A stretch of 64,000 nt of DNA from NCBI GenBank assembly GCA_007922305.1, contig ML677334.1, positions 17,773,853-17,837,852 of the forward strand, given 5' to 3'. Under the pieces are notes generated by a model, which had not been told where the DNA came from, did no database searches, and was given only the letters and a program-made list of their open reading frames with translations. Shown in pieces: positions 47,030-58,900 of this stretch. The DNA comes from Dermatemys mawii (taxonomy: Eukaryota > Chordata > Testudines > Dermatemydidae). The position numbers and the translations under genes were made by a program. How positions within the stretch are numbered: the stretch's first letter is position 1; every line of letters starts with the position of its first letter.

Positions 47030-47985
47030 CTAGGTGGTGGTTTATTGAGTGCCTTCTGTGTGCTTAGCACTATACAAATATAAAACAAGACATAGGATAC
47101 ATTTTTTTCAAAAGCACTTAATTGACTTAGGAGCTTACATTCAAGACTTCCAATGTGTGTTAGACATGAAGAACCTGTTTTCTTTTCAAAGTGGGAGGCT
47201 TCTAAGCCTCTTGGACACTTTTTTTGAAAATTTTACCCATAGTCCTTCTTCCATAGAGCTTACAATCTAAATAAGAAGTAGACAACACCATTCCAACATA
47301 TATGCTACATGGGATAATGTGATGGGCTAATATTTCAAAGCCTTGTGGAAGAAGAGGGGTTTTAAGGAAGTAATTGAAGAAATGGGAGAGATCCGTGTAT
47401 GGAAAGGGCATAGAGATGGGTATGGGACAAAAATGTATAAGGTCCTAGACAGGGTAGTGTGTGGGGGAGAGAGAATAGAAGGAAGCAGCAGTAGACAAAA
47501 TGGAATGAAGAGGGGCCTTGAAGGTGAACTATGAAGCTTGATCTTGATGCAGAAAACAAGAGGGGAAACCTGTCAAATGACTCCCAGGTTGCTGGAACAA
47601 GGTAAATTCATCAACACTACTTTGTATGTACTGGATCAAAGAACTGCAGAGAAGAATAGGTTGCTATAGTAAAGGAGAATGATACATGTGATAATCCCCA
47701 GGGGTGAAGAGAGAAGGATAGACTGCAGAGGTGGTGAAAGCATGGGTTGGAGATATGTAGAAATAGGAGAAAAATGCCAATTATATTGTGACATAATATG
47801 AAGCTAAGTGAAACAGTTTAAGGTTATAGACAAAGATTCAAACTAGTTTGATGTTGTCTACATTTTTATGAGCTCTTTGGAGCATATACGTTTCAAGAAA
47901 TTAAAGGTTTTATAAAATTCATTTTTTTTCCATATTGAGTTTGAGGCAATAGTTCATATAGGATGAGATGTGAAAGAGGCAGCTA
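47030..47985 (-). mobile_element. L2-type LINE 3' portion, degraded
   Basis: Read on minus, it ends with the L2-like tail (complement of TTATTGAGTGCCTTCTGTG and GCACTATACAAATA at 47041-47080). It continues upstream through the complement of GAGCTTACAATCTAA (47257) and GGGCCTTGAAGGTGAA (47513), landmarks of the L2 ORF2 end and 3' UTR, and of CCCAGGTTGCTGG near 47583. No frame is open. Recognition-based. Confidence 0.5.
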
Positions 47986-50885
47986 GAAATATGATATTGC
48001 TATATGTAAAGATTGGGGGTATGGAGATCAAATTTGGAGCCCTCCATATAGAGATGATAGCCTGAACCATCTCTGGTATACAGCTCAGGTCTCACACAGG
48101 GCCAAATTCTGTTCACTCAGACTTGTGTAAATCCAAAGTATCATCTCTGACCTCAGTGGAAGTGCACCAGATTTACCTTCTTGTAACTGAGAGCATAATT
48201 TGTCCTGAGATATCCATTGGAATCTTAAGGAACATTAGTTACGTAAACTTTATATGAGGTGTGTGTGTGTACCTTATGTTATAGAATAAGGAACGAAGCA
48301 CTCAAGTTCAAATATCTTGGAAAGGGTGATGACGTATCAAAGTTTCAAAGAAAACAAATTGATCAGCTCTGTTATTGAGTTGTCAACTCCTGCCTCTGGT
48401 CTGCCTATGAAGCCTTCATTGCCTGTTAATTCATTTTCCCCTTAAACTTCTGCAGGCTTTGTGCCATCCTGCCCAAAATACATGGAAGGATCTCCTCTTA
48501 GGATTCACCTCTACTGTGATGCCAATGAAACACTTGACAATAGCTAGGCAATGAGTATACTGAGACTAGTGCTTAATGATATCAAAAATAATTATCTTCT
48601 CTTCTCCCCGTCTTCACCCAGTTCATTTGTTTCTCATTAGATGCTAAGATTATAAGATCTTACTACCTTGTAAGAGACTGCCTTTTTATTACATGAGTAG
48701 AGCAAAGGGTTCTTGATTCCTGACTGGGCACTCTAGCTGCTACTGTAGTATAGTCAAATATGAAAACATGTAGTAAATTATTTTGTATTAAAAAGCTGTA
48801 AACCCTGAAGCTGCATTTTGATCAAAATCTGTTGCTAATTTATTCCACTGGTAATGCATATTCGTATAAAATGTAACTAAAAATATAGGGTTTAATGGTT
48901 TCTTCACATATCAAGTTAATGAAACCTGTACATTTGTGTTAGATCACCATTTAAAATACTTTTTCTGGTTCTATTTCTTTTGTAAGTGATTCATATTCTT
49001 CAGTTTTAATGCCTTGGCAGTGTACAGTGTTTGTTATCTAATATGATTGCACTTATCAGCAGTTTTTTGGAATATTATGTTTAAAAACATGGTCATATGA
49101 AAATGTGTATTTAAACAATTAAATCCCTTAACAGACAGTAATACCATAGGCCTGTTGAGGCCCTGTCCTGTTCTCACTAACTTCAGGTATGCAGCTGGGA
49201 TTTTTAAAGCCACCTGTGAGATTTAGACTTTCAATTCCCATTCATTGTAATGGTCATTGGACCATCCAATCCTCTTGTGCAACTTTAAAATCTTAATACA
49301 GTTTTGTACAAGATAGTCTTCAAAGAGGTACTGGTCCAAAATTATTTTTAGTCTTATGCAATTTATTTGAATTGAACAAGCAAATTTCAAATGTCAAAGC
49401 ATATTTGACTTCCGTGGTTGAAATTATTGAATCCAACAGCCATTATGCTTATAATCATGTTGAAAGTTTAAGACCATAATGCTTTGTTTAGCATCCTTAG
49501 AAATGATCAGGACTAGAACAGGAGGAGGGCAAAGCACTTATCTGATTTAAAACAATCTCATTGAATAGTAATTGTTTTGCTGAAAGACCTTCTGCATTGC
49601 AAGGCTCTGGGAGTGCTGGGAGAGAGTCATTTTTTTTGGTGTCTTCTGCGACTGGAAATAGTTTGATGCTGTATTTTCACAGTCTGCCCAGACACATGTC
49701 TTAAATCCACTGCCATGTCATAATAATTTACTCATCAGGGTACCATTTCACAATGTTAAATTGTTACTTGAAGAATATTAACATGACTTAGCGAAACAGA
49801 ATCCAGATAAGAGCAATAATATTTTATTCAGTCTTGTTTCATTTGCTTTATTGCATTATAGAGGGACCGCTTGGAAATAGCCTCCCTGCAACATAATTCC
49901 ATAGCTAACATTAACTTCAGTAATACTAATATAGTTCTGACCAGTAACTCAAATGTTGCTTTAATGAGGATGCTATCAAAGGTACTAATAATCTCAATGA
50001 GGCTAAGCAATATAGAATAATAGTCAAGCTACTCATTCAGAATTTCCAGTCAGAAAATATGTTCCACATGACTAAATAAAGGAGAAGTTTTCTATTGAAG
50101 GCTCAACACTGTCTGAAATGAATATTTAGGGCAAAGTTAAGAACAGTAAAATTCAAAAGTTCCAGCCATATTTACCAATAAACTATTTATGGAGGGAACA
50201 CAAGCAAACTGTTAGAAAAAATTCAGATTGCAGCTTCTGATGATTATACTTTATTTATAATTGCACTCTGGAATTTTTTGAAGTAACACTTAAAAGATAC
50301 AAAAATGTGGCAAAACATCATGCACCAAACATTTTCAGTGGAGTGTGACATTCACATATATCACATGTGAAACTCTGGCAAAGGGGTAGTCTCAGGATTC
50401 AGAATTAGTGGTGTCAGGATTCTTGTTTCCCAAATCTATGGAGCTAGGAGAATCTTGGAGATGACATTATATACAATATTCTGTGTGTATAAATATAATC
50501 AGGAGAAGGGGAAAGATTAGTGTTACCCTATGGTGGACCTTGTGTTTACTGTGGTGTGTGTGGTGGTTTTTATTTTTTTTAAAAAAAAGCTATGACTATA
50601 GCTAGACTAGTGGTTTTGTTTTTTTTCATGAGGAAGTAAGTAAAAGTAAGGTCAAGTACATGGGCCACATTCTGTGATTGCTCTGCACAGCCATTGAAGC
50701 CCATGAAATCCCAGAATGATTCTAGGTTTTCATCCATATTAAGGGTGGGCCAAAGATACAGAGTTTAGATCTGGATCTGAATTTCCTGAAAGTTGTGGGC
50801 TTGTTTATATCTTTAATCCACACGTGGATTTGAGTGCTGAGATACATCATGGTTTTAGGCTTCTAGGATAGAAATAGTAAATAAA
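47986..50885. other. No gene; one short palindromic repeat scrap
   Basis: Bases 48095-48195 (GCCAAATTCTGTTCACTCAG, GTGTAAATCCAAAGT, CTCAGTGGAAGTGCACC) resemble the small palindromic family also seen near 22.9 and 42.35 kb. The remainder is AT-rich and unique-looking. Confidence 0.35.
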
Positions 50886-50889
50886 GGGA

Positions 50890-51010
50890 GAACTCCTATT
50901 ATTATTTGTTTTAAAGTAGTGCCTAGAAGTGCCAACTAAGATCAGACCCCCATTGTGCTAGGCACTGTATAAACTCATAATAAGAGATAGCTCTGGCGCC
51001 AGGAGCTCAT
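50890..51010 (-). mobile_element. L2 LINE 3' terminal fragment
   Basis: ATTATTATTTGTTTTAAAGTAGTGCC and CCCATTGTGCTAGGCACTG are the complement of the L2 3' terminus, similar to 47041-47080 and, in the other orientation, 60290-60383. Only the last ~110 bases remain. Confidence 0.55.
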
Positions 51011-51566
51011 CATTGAAATACAAGAGCTGGCTGGAGGATGACAAATGTGTTTTTGCAGCATTAAAGGTTTCATCATTTTTCGTTCCATGCTGGAATAAAA
51101 ACAAATGTTTTTGAATATTTTTGCAAAACAGAATTCTCATAATGTCCATTTTCCAATTTGAAAAGATGAGGATTTCTTTCTGGGCCTCTCTCTTTTTGGA
51201 AGTAAAGAAGAATTCACCCTGGGCCTCAAACATTCCTATCAACAAATTCATCAAAGTTGATATAGCTACATGAAAACAGCATATTTTGAGGGGAAAAATA
51301 TTGTTAAAAATGTTCCAACCAGCTCCACTAAAAATGCAAGATCCACTAAAGGTAGTATGGGAAACAGAGATACAAAGAGATGAAGTGACTCGCCGAGGAT
51401 TAGGCAGTAGGTCAGCCAGAAATACAACCATATTTCCTGCTTCCAGTTCAGTGCCATATCACCAGCTATGCTGTCTCCCATACTATAACCTATACTAGAA
51501 TATCTAGAGAATTGCAGGTAAGTGGAGTAAATAAAAACCTTTGAAACATTTTTTATAAAATTCTTT
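51011..51566. other. No gene recognised
   Basis: A 157-codon minus frame (50958-51431) crosses this segment and the L2 tail. It shows no known domain and begins inside repeat sequence, so I treat it as chance. Confidence 0.35.
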
Positions 51567-51852
51567 ATGAGATTATTTTTATTTATTTTATTTATATTTA
51601 TTTTATTATTTATATTTATTATTTTATATTTTATATTATTTTATATTATTTATATTTTGTTATTATTTATATTTATTATTTATTTTTTATAAAATTCTTT
51701 ATATTCTTTTATATTATATTATATTATATTATATTTATATTATATTATATTATATTCTTTTCTATTATTTATATTTTATTATTTATTATTTATATTTATT
51801 TTATTTATATTTATTATTTATTTTTTATAAAATTCTTTATAAAATTCTTTAA
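51567..51852. repeat. AT-only tandem tract (TTTA/TTATA)
   Basis: About 285 bases made almost entirely of TTTATT and TTATA variants, with rare C. The block TTTTTTATAAAATTC recurs near 51548, 51683 and 51825, showing a higher-order repeat. Likely a slippage-prone, easily unwound tract. Confidence 0.85.
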
Positions 51853-52003
51853 GAGCATTCCATTCTAAACATTTCAAACAGTGCCAGGTGACAATGACAA
51901 ACCTCCCACAGTCCCTTCCATGAGCTGTGGTAAAGGGAGTCTCTGAGGATATGTCTATACTACGAAATTAGGTCGAATTTATGGAAGTCTATTTCTAGGA
52001 AGC

Positions 52004-52809
52004 TGTCAGGATTGCCTCCCCAGTCTGAACTCTAGGGTACAGATGTGGGGACCTGCATGAAAAAAGAAATAACTTCCCCCCCCCCCTCCCCCGCCCAGCT
52101 TATTTTACCAGCTTGGGTTAAAATGTTTTTCCCCAGAACACAACTTCTTCTGTGTCTGGACTTGGTATGCTGCCACCATCAAGCGACAATGTCTCCAAAA
52201 ACTATTGGACATGGGCCACTTGAAGCCCCTCTTTCTCTTTCCACAAAACCCCCAAACTTATTCCCTCCCTGGGAAGCTTGAGAGAAAAGCCTCGCCTGAT
52301 CCTGCGAGACGTGCCCGATCCAAAACCAGGATCTTACACAATGGAAAACTAGCAGTCAGCTTCTTTAAAAGATTTTAATAAAAGAAAAAAAAGAAAGAAA
52401 GAAATTCCTTATAACCATCAATAGAACAGCATCTACCATAATCAACAAAAGAATCAAGAACCCAAACCTCTCCCCCGAGGCAACTTTCTCCCACTGTTGA
52501 TATCTCTGCTGAATCTTACAATATCAAGAAGCACCCAGCCAACACTCACCCCTGAGAACCCTCCAAGTGATAAAAAGGTAAACTTACTGACTACCTTATT
52601 TAATAGAAAGCTATAGTTACAGTGAAAGAAATAGGTGTGGTTCATCCCATAGCCAAGTTGAACAGAGAGAGACCCAGAGAGAAACTGAAACTCAAAATCC
52701 TTTGTCTCCTGAGGAATTTCTCATTGGTCAGTTGTCCACCTCTCAGGTTACCTTTAACTTAACCCCATACAGGTAAACAGTAATTCTAGGCTACTTTATA
52801 CTTATGACA
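52004..52809 (+). mobile_element. Solo LTR nested in Harbinger, 806 bp
   Basis: It begins TGTCAGGATTGCC and ends ACTTATGACA, bounded by a perfect 5-base duplication GAAGC (51999-52003, 52810-52814). Removing it rejoins the Harbinger left arm. AATAAA lies at 52376-52381 after TTTTAAAAGATTTT, consistent with an LTR polyadenylation site. No viral genes remain. The 5 bp duplication fits either an endogenous retrovirus or another LTR retroelement. Confidence 0.82.
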
Positions 52810-53410
52810 GAAGCAATTTTATACAGTCGATAGTGTGTGTCCCCACTAAGCGCATTAAGTAGGTGGCGTGTGTCCATAGTACCATGCCTAGTGTCAACTT
52901 TCAGAGGGTTATACTGTGTGTAGCTATCCCACAGTAACCAGAATTCCAATGGGCAGTGGAGGAGCTCCCAATGCTTGATGGAGCAAAAACACTATTGCGG
53001 GTGGTTTTGGATACATGTCATCAGTCACTCCTCTCTCTGTGAAAGCTAATGGCAGACAATCATTTCACACCTTTTTTCCATGCAGACACCATACTGCTTT
53101 CAGCAGACGGTGCAGTGCGACTGCTAACCATCATCATCCACCCACCGCTTCCACTGCAACTCTATTCTCCTGGTGCTATAAATCCACCTCATAAGTTCAC
53201 TTGTTGTTCTGTATAAATATTTATTCTCGTGGCATCCACCGCTTTCACTGCAATTCTGCTCTTGCCTCGATAGTGAATTTCTCCATGTTGTCTGTCATGG
53301 GCTCCTGGGAACGTGTGTTCTTCCTCGGGAAATCTACGTGGTGCTAACTGTCATCATCCACCGCTTCCGCTGCAACTCTGCTCTCCTGCGGATGCCATAC
53401 CACAGCAAGC

Positions 53411-54229
53411 ATGGAGCTCGCTCAGCTCACCGCTGTTGTTGTGAGTGTTGTAAACACCTCGCGCATTATCCTGCAGTATGTGCAGAACCTGCAGAAGCAG
53501 GCAAGGAGGCAACAACAACGCGATCATGATAGTGATGAAGACATGGACACAGACTTCTCTCAAAGCATGGGTCCTGGCAATTTGGACATCATGGTGGTGA
53601 TGGGGCAGGTTTATGCTGTGGAACACTGATTCTGGGCCCAAGAAGCAAGCACAGACTGGTGGGACTGCATAGTGTTGCAGGTCTGGGATGATTCCCAGTG
53701 GCTGCAAAACTTTCGCATGCATAAGGGCACTTTCATGGAACTCTGTGACTTGCTTTCCCCTGCCCTGAAGCACAAGAATACCAAGATGAGAGCACCCCTC
53801 GCAGTTGAATTAACGTTGGGGATGTTGAAATGCCTATAGTTATCCTTGGGGACCCAGTCTACCCCTTAATACTATGGCTCATGAAGCCATACACAGGCTC
53901 CCTGGACAGTAGTAAGGAGCAATTCAACTATAGGCTGAGCAAGTGCAGAATGGTGGTATAATGTGCATCTGGATGTTTAAAAGCTCACTAGCACAGTTTA
54001 GCTTAGCGAAACCAATATTCCCATTGCTGTTGCTACTTGTTGTGTGCTCCATAATATCTGTGAGAGTAAGGAGGACAAGTGTATGGCGGGGTGGGAAGTT
54101 GAGGCAAATCATCTGCCAGACGATTACATGCAGCGAGACTCCAGGGTGATTAGAAGAGCACAGATGGGCGCCCTGTGCATCAGAGAAGCTTTGGAAACCA
54201 GTTTCATGACTGGCCAGGCTACAGTGTAA
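53411..54229 (+). pseudogene. HARBI1-type nuclease relic, internally deleted
   Basis: ATG 53411 opens a 72-codon frame (MELAQLTAVVVSVVNTSRI, then an acidic DSDEDMDTDFS) that meets TGA at 53627-53629. The same frame goes on after the stop with ASTDWWDCIVLQVWDD and FMELCDLLSPALK. Near 53808 a large deletion removes the helix-turn-helix and the first catalytic aspartate, joining out of frame to the MPIVILGDPVYPL block with the second aspartate. The expected catalytic glutamate position after RMVV is a TAA stop at 53957-53959. A final frame at 54044-54229 carries LHNICESK and RVIRRAQ, typical of the C-terminus. Not functional. Confidence 0.82.
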
Positions 54230-54331
54230 CAGTTCTGTTTGTTTCTCCTTGATGAAAACCTGCCCCCTTGGTTGACTCTACTTTCCTGTAAGCTAACCAA
54301 CCTCCGCCCTTTGGTCACTGCTTTCAGAGGC

Positions 54332-54371
54332 AATAAAGTCATTGGTGTTTCAAAATCATGCATTCTTTATT
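54332..54371. terminator. Convergent poly(A) signals of element 2
   Basis: AATAAA at 54332-54337 would end the plus nuclease transcript. TTTATT at 54366-54371 (AATAAA on minus) would end the SANT transcript. Same tail-to-tail layout as 20205-20225. Confidence 0.55.
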
Positions 54372-54494
54372 AATTCATCACATAAATAGAGGGAAAGCTC
54401 GCAAGGTAGCCCAGGAGGGGCAGGTAAGGAGGGAAGCACCAGGTGGGGTGGTGGATGAGGGGAGGAGGGAAGGACAAGGTCACACTACAGTTCA

Positions 54495-54770
54495 AAAATT
54501 ATTGAATGCCAGCCTTTTGTTGCTTGGGCAATTCTCTGGCATGGAGTGGCTGGGTGTCTGTAGCCTTCCTATCCTGTGTTCTTGGGCGTCTGAGTGAGGC
54601 AGTTATACAGGGGCTGCAGCGGCAGTCTGTGCTCCTGCTGTCTTTCCTGCGTCTCCACCAGATGCCTGAGCATGTTTTTTGCTCCCACATTAGGCTCATT
54701 AGCCTCTGGGATGGAGATAATAGGAGAAGCATACAAACATTTGCAGCTGCGAGAGGGGAAAAAAAGGGAG
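54495..54770 (-). pseudogene. SANT/Myb-like protein relic, C-terminal part
   Basis: On minus, the last codons read PSNKRLAFNNF then stop near 54500, the usual ending of this turtle Harbinger SANT family. Upstream, out of frame, are remnants of a Gln/Glu-rich segment (CCACCAGATGCCTGAGCATG on plus). It is separated by a gap from exon 1 at 55048-55179, so the middle of the gene, including most of the DNA-binding domain, is missing. Confidence 0.5.
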
Positions 54771-54945
54771 AGTAGTATTTAAAAAGATACATTTTAGAGA
54801 ACAAAGGGAAGACTCTTGCACACTGAATCAAGCGATTCACATTACACAGCACATGTGCTTTCCAACCTCTCCCTGCACTGGGTGGCTAGTATCAGGGAAG
54901 ATCCCTCTCAGCCAAATGCAAACAGCTCAGCATGAACGGGCCTCC

Positions 54946-55047
54946 ACATGGCAAAGGCTTTTAGAGTACATCTAGGAGAGCTTTATCGAGGTGTCCCTGG
55001 AGGATTTCTGCTCCATCCCCAGACACGTTAGCAGACTTTTCCTGTAG
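54946..55047 (+). pseudogene. Relic of the antisense third Harbinger ORF
   Basis: The plus frame from 54952 reads QRLLEYI, stop, ESFIEVSLEDF, ending at TAG 55045-55047. Aligned without gaps to the C-terminus of the 18871-19173 frame, R, E, F, E, D and a final LF agree, and most other positions are conservative (I/L, V/I, T/S, D/E, Y/F). It lies between exon 1 and exon 2 of the minus-strand SANT relic, on the opposite strand, which is the same position and polarity as in element 1. Confidence 0.4.
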
Positions 55048-55179
55048 CTATACTGGCCGTGAATGCATGGATTCTTCTCCCCATACAGCAATCAGATCCA
55101 GTACTTCCTGTTCAGTCCATGATGGAGCTCTTTTGCGATTCTGGGACTGTATAGTCATCTGTGCTGATGAGCTCTGCAT
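55048..55179 (-). pseudogene. SANT/Myb-like protein relic, N-terminal part
   Basis: From ATG at 55179 the frame encodes MQSSSAQ, then RKRAPSWTEQEVLDLIAVWG, the first helix of the SANT/Myb domain, and stops soon after (55048). The remainder of the domain is deleted. The longer frame upstream to 55293 opens at TTG and is not the likely start. In an intact element this protein would bind the terminal repeats and recruit the nuclease. Confidence 0.65.
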
Positions 55180-55544
55180 GTTCGCCTGTGCTGATGAGCT
55201 TGCCATGCTGGCCAAACAGGAAATGAAATTCAAAAGTTCCCAGGGCTTTTCCTGTGTACCTGGCTCATGCATTTGAGTTGAGAGCACTGTCAAGAGCGGT
55301 CACAATGGAGCATTCTGGGATAGCTGCCAGAGGCCAATACTGTCAAATTGCATCCACAGTAACTCAAATTTGGAACAGCAATTCCAATTTTGCCACTACT
55401 CCCCTTGCCGAGGTGGAGTACAGAACCTGGTTTAAAGAGCCCTTTGAATCGACAAAACTGGGTTGGTTGTGTGGATGGATCTAGTTTTATTTCAATATAA
55501 TGCAGCTAAATTTGACATAATTGTGTACTATAGACCAGGCCTGA

Positions 55545-57844
55545 GATCCCAATCATTCTACATCTGAGAATCAGCTTCATGGTTCTCTGAGCTGAAGTAG
55601 GTTATGGTTGGAAAATTGGCCTTACATGAGGACTAATTGCATGCCAAGTCTTCAGAAATCTTAGGTCAGTTCCTGTTTAAAAGTGGTGAGTTTATACTTC
55701 AGAGTGGCAAAAAAAATCCATACCAAAAACTCCCCACAACTGTTGGGTTTGAAAAAAAGTGAAGTTCGATTTTTATCACTTAATATATTATCAAGTCTGT
55801 CTTCAATAACATTTTAAAGACATTCTAGTAGAAAGCAGAGGGATACCTTCATCCTTGATATGCTATGGTATAAAATAGTCTTGATGATTGACTGTACTGT
55901 GTTTATGTGGATTTTGTAAAATATTGCCTTTTCAATGCTAATGTCTCAGCAATAGAAATGAATATTGCAGCCAAATTCTCCTCTGGATATGTACACGTAT
56001 ACAACCCTGATTAACCTCAGTACAACAGTGAAAGAATATGGTGATAAATTTTGCTCCACAGGTGTTACTCTCTTTATTATATCCTTTCCATTTTATGGAT
56101 ACAGGATTTGCTATCTCAGGACATCGAAGTGGTCCATTTAGGCTGCCATCATTGTCTCTGAAAATGATCAGTTTCTGATATTTGAAAGGAGCATGTAAAA
56201 ACCCCATATTACACAACAGGTTGCTGAATTTTTCTGCTCTCACACTACTGAAACCTCATTGATTTCAATAGGATTGTGCTAGTGTAGCTAAGAGCACAGA
56301 TGAAAAAAGAGTCTTTAATTTTAAATCCTTATAAAAGGGAACTCTGGGATGAGCTCAGGAGGGCAGGGATCCCTGAAATGGTAGAAAAATTGGAAAGTAA
56401 TCCTGAAAAAAAAAAAGAATCTTTCTCTGGGGTACACACAAGAATAATTCATTTCTAGTTATATATAATCTTTCCCTGGAGTTAGGGGCAGGGATTTCAG
56501 AATTTTGTAGTCTTTAAGATAATTAAAATGGGTTTGGGATTATGGGTCCATTCTTGTCCCATTCATAGATTATAAGCTTTTTGGGAGGGGATCATCTATG
56601 ACTTATACATAAGGGTTGCTTTGCTCTGCTAAGGCGAGATATTTCCTTACATTGTAGTTCCTGTTTTCCCCATATACTCAGCTTCTTTTCATAGTCTCCC
56701 ATCTTTCATGATATAAATAATTATTTTCTCCCATTTCTTGATAATGAACTCTAATGGGCCTGCTGGTATGCGTGTTTTGAGCCTGGGAAGCTTGTCCACA
56801 ATATTACACTATAAGAGTGCTACTCAATGTGATTTGCAGGAAGACAAAGCTATAAGGATAGTAAAATGGAATTGCATTCACAGTTCTTCATGTAATTTAT
56901 TTCCCATTTTTTACTGGATTGATATGGTTTAATGCTGCCCAAAGGACTTGACACCTGTGCAATACATGTGTCGTGTTCTGTGGATTAAATCTTAAGGGCA
57001 ATATTCCTTTTGTCCCTTTCCACTAGCTGTCTGGAGATAATTTAAAGATAACATGACATTTTTTAAAAAGAATTATGAGGATGATGCCAGTGACCTGACC
57101 AGTCTTTTGCCTATTAATAAAATAGGTTTTACTCCATATGATGATAATATGTAACATAATCTGGGACGATGCACACTTTAAAAATGTTCATAAATAAACT
57201 GTTCCTCAAAGCTACATTTATGCTATGTGCTCAGCTGATACCATCTGTGCACTGAAAGTATCTAGTACAGCTCACAGTCATAATCAGTAAAGTGATGCAG
57301 GGTATCTTGCTCACAGCAGTAGTCAGAGTATTCTTGGGGCCAGGCTGAGATTGTGAAAGCAACTCCCACAGGAACCAATGACCATCACAGTCTTTATCAC
57401 TTTCCTCTTCTGTAGTTTTGACCTGCTTTCTCTAGCATAAAGACATAGTAGCATATACATTTTTTAAAAAAAATCCTGCTACAATAATACACTACACTAT
57501 ACAGTCAATTGCCCCCTAGGAAGAAGATGCGAGAGAGAGAATGAATGAATGAAAGAACCACTCCCGATGCATGTTAATTGCTTAATGCTTTACTGGCAGA
57601 CATTCAGATACTACCATGATGAGGGGAGTACAAGAACATTTGTAGAACAGAATAGTCTCTCTCTCTCTCTCTCTCTCACTCACCTTCTCACCAGTCTAAG
57701 GCGAGGTGCCTAAGTACCAGTGAAAGCAATCTACGCTAGTAGATAGCACTGTGGCAGATATGACCATATACTGGCCAAACCTTGTTGAATTAAATTTAAG
57801 TATTTCAGGAGATCATTGTATTAAAAATGCAGATGTTTGTGTCC
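55545..57844. other. No gene; simple repeats only
   Basis: AT-rich sequence with no exon-like frame. A GA/GAAT-rich tract lies at 57530-57556 and a (TC)11 run at 57656-57677. Confidence 0.4.
57656..57677. repeat. (TC)11 microsatellite
   Basis: Uninterrupted TC dinucleotides between AATAG and ACTCACC. Confidence 0.9.
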
Positions 57845-57852
57845 TGTTGATC

Positions 57853-57990
57853 TAGGGTGACCAGACAGCAAGTATGAAAAATCAGGACAAGGGGTGGGGA
57901 GTAATAGGTGCCAATATATATATTAAAAAGTCCCCAAAATTGGGACTGTCCCTGTAAAAGCCCCCAAAATTGGGACATCTGGTCACCCTA
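57853..57990. mobile_element. Short MITE with TAGGGTGACCAGA ends
   Basis: It begins TAGGGTGACCAGACAG and ends ACATCTGGTCACCCTA, near-perfect inverted ends on a 138 bp element. It contains repeated CCCCAAAATTGGGAC blocks. The flanks TGTTGATC and CGTTGAAG share GTTGA, compatible with an eroded 8 bp hAT duplication. Confidence 0.7.
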
Positions 57991-58129
57991 CGTTGAAGGG
58001 TTGTATATAGTTCCATGGGGAAGGAGGACCACAGGCCTCTTGGAACTAATACTGGGGGATGTGTGGAGGAGGGGAAGGGGTAGGCAAATTCACTCATGTT
58101 GTAATATCTCTAGAGAGCTGCTCCCATGT

Positions 58130-58900
58130 GTGGAAAGGCTCTCATATGCTGGTTCAAACTGGATTCTCCAAGGACCAATAGACAAAGCATTTTTGCTTAA
58201 ATAGCCAAAGTGAAAACAGACTCAGGACTTTCTTTTTGACCTAGCAAATGGACAGGACCTCTGGTCCATTGTGGGGAGGGGCAGCTCTTAAGGAAGGTCT
58301 TTTTCCCACTGTGGCCCCATAAGACTTGAGTACTTGTTCTGAGCTGAAGATGTGACGAATTCATGACTACAAGAAAAAACCCTGTTTTGAGGTTTGAAGG
58401 GGTAATCACCAACCAGAGCTCTTATTAGAGTTGAGGTGATCTCTGGTAAGCTTCTTACATGAGTGTAGGTTTTTTATTGTTTTCACTGTAATGCTTTTAC
58501 CTAAAGAATACAAGCTCTTGCTTAGAAGGAGCAGCGTGGTAACTTACACTGGCAATTAGACTGTGTACATCTGTTGGGAGAGAAGCAATGCAGGTCTGCT
58601 TAGGTAGTCTCTCTTTTGCTGGGTGTATCACAGTATAGTCAGGGAATTGAGCAGCCTGGAAATACCCTTGTATGAAGGGGAAAAGATGCATTTCTGTCTA
58701 AGAAAGGCAACAGCTGGAGAGCTGGAAACCTAGAGTGGGAGCCCTTGCTGGACCATAGAGGGAGAATGTGTGCAATTGACCTGAACTGTGACAAGTGCAT
58801 GGTACATACCTCTTCAGTGCACTAACTGCTTCTGGTACCTCCTCACTGGTGGTGCAGCTCCATATCACCCACTGCATAGGGTACAACATGGGTGAAATTC
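58130..58900 (+). repeat. Probable dispersed LTR-like repeat
   Basis: Wording such as CAAGGACCAATAGACAAAGC, CAGACTCAGGACTTTC, GACTTGAGTACTTGTTCTGAG and GCTGGGTGTATCACAGTA matches a dispersed sequence that I recall from turtle genomes, possibly an LTR plus leader. No duplication, TG/CA ends or coding region could be defined, so the class is a guess. Confidence 0.3.

Larger units (their letters stand above)
51947..55541 (-). mobile_element. Second PIF/Harbinger transposon, decayed
   Basis: The left end GGATATGTCTATACTACG and the complement of the right end (GGCCTGGTCTATAGTACA) are inverted repeats, continuing into GAATTTA / AAATTTA-type inner blocks. TGA flanks both ends (51944-51946, 55542-55544). 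That is a 3 bp duplication of the right length, though not the strict TWA. The nuclease relic is on plus and the SANT relic on minus, so the element is mirror-oriented to the one at 17992. Ends and proteins differ from that copy, so it is a separate family. An 806 bp LTR is nested near its left end. Confidence 0.85.

Noticed and set aside
50958..51431. 157-codon minus-strand frame
   Set aside because: It overlaps an L2 3' fragment and has no domain or splice context.
51947..52809. Full endogenous retrovirus at the left of the second Harbinger
   Set aside because: Only one LTR is present, with matching 5 bp flanks on both sides and no gag, pol or env coding sequence.
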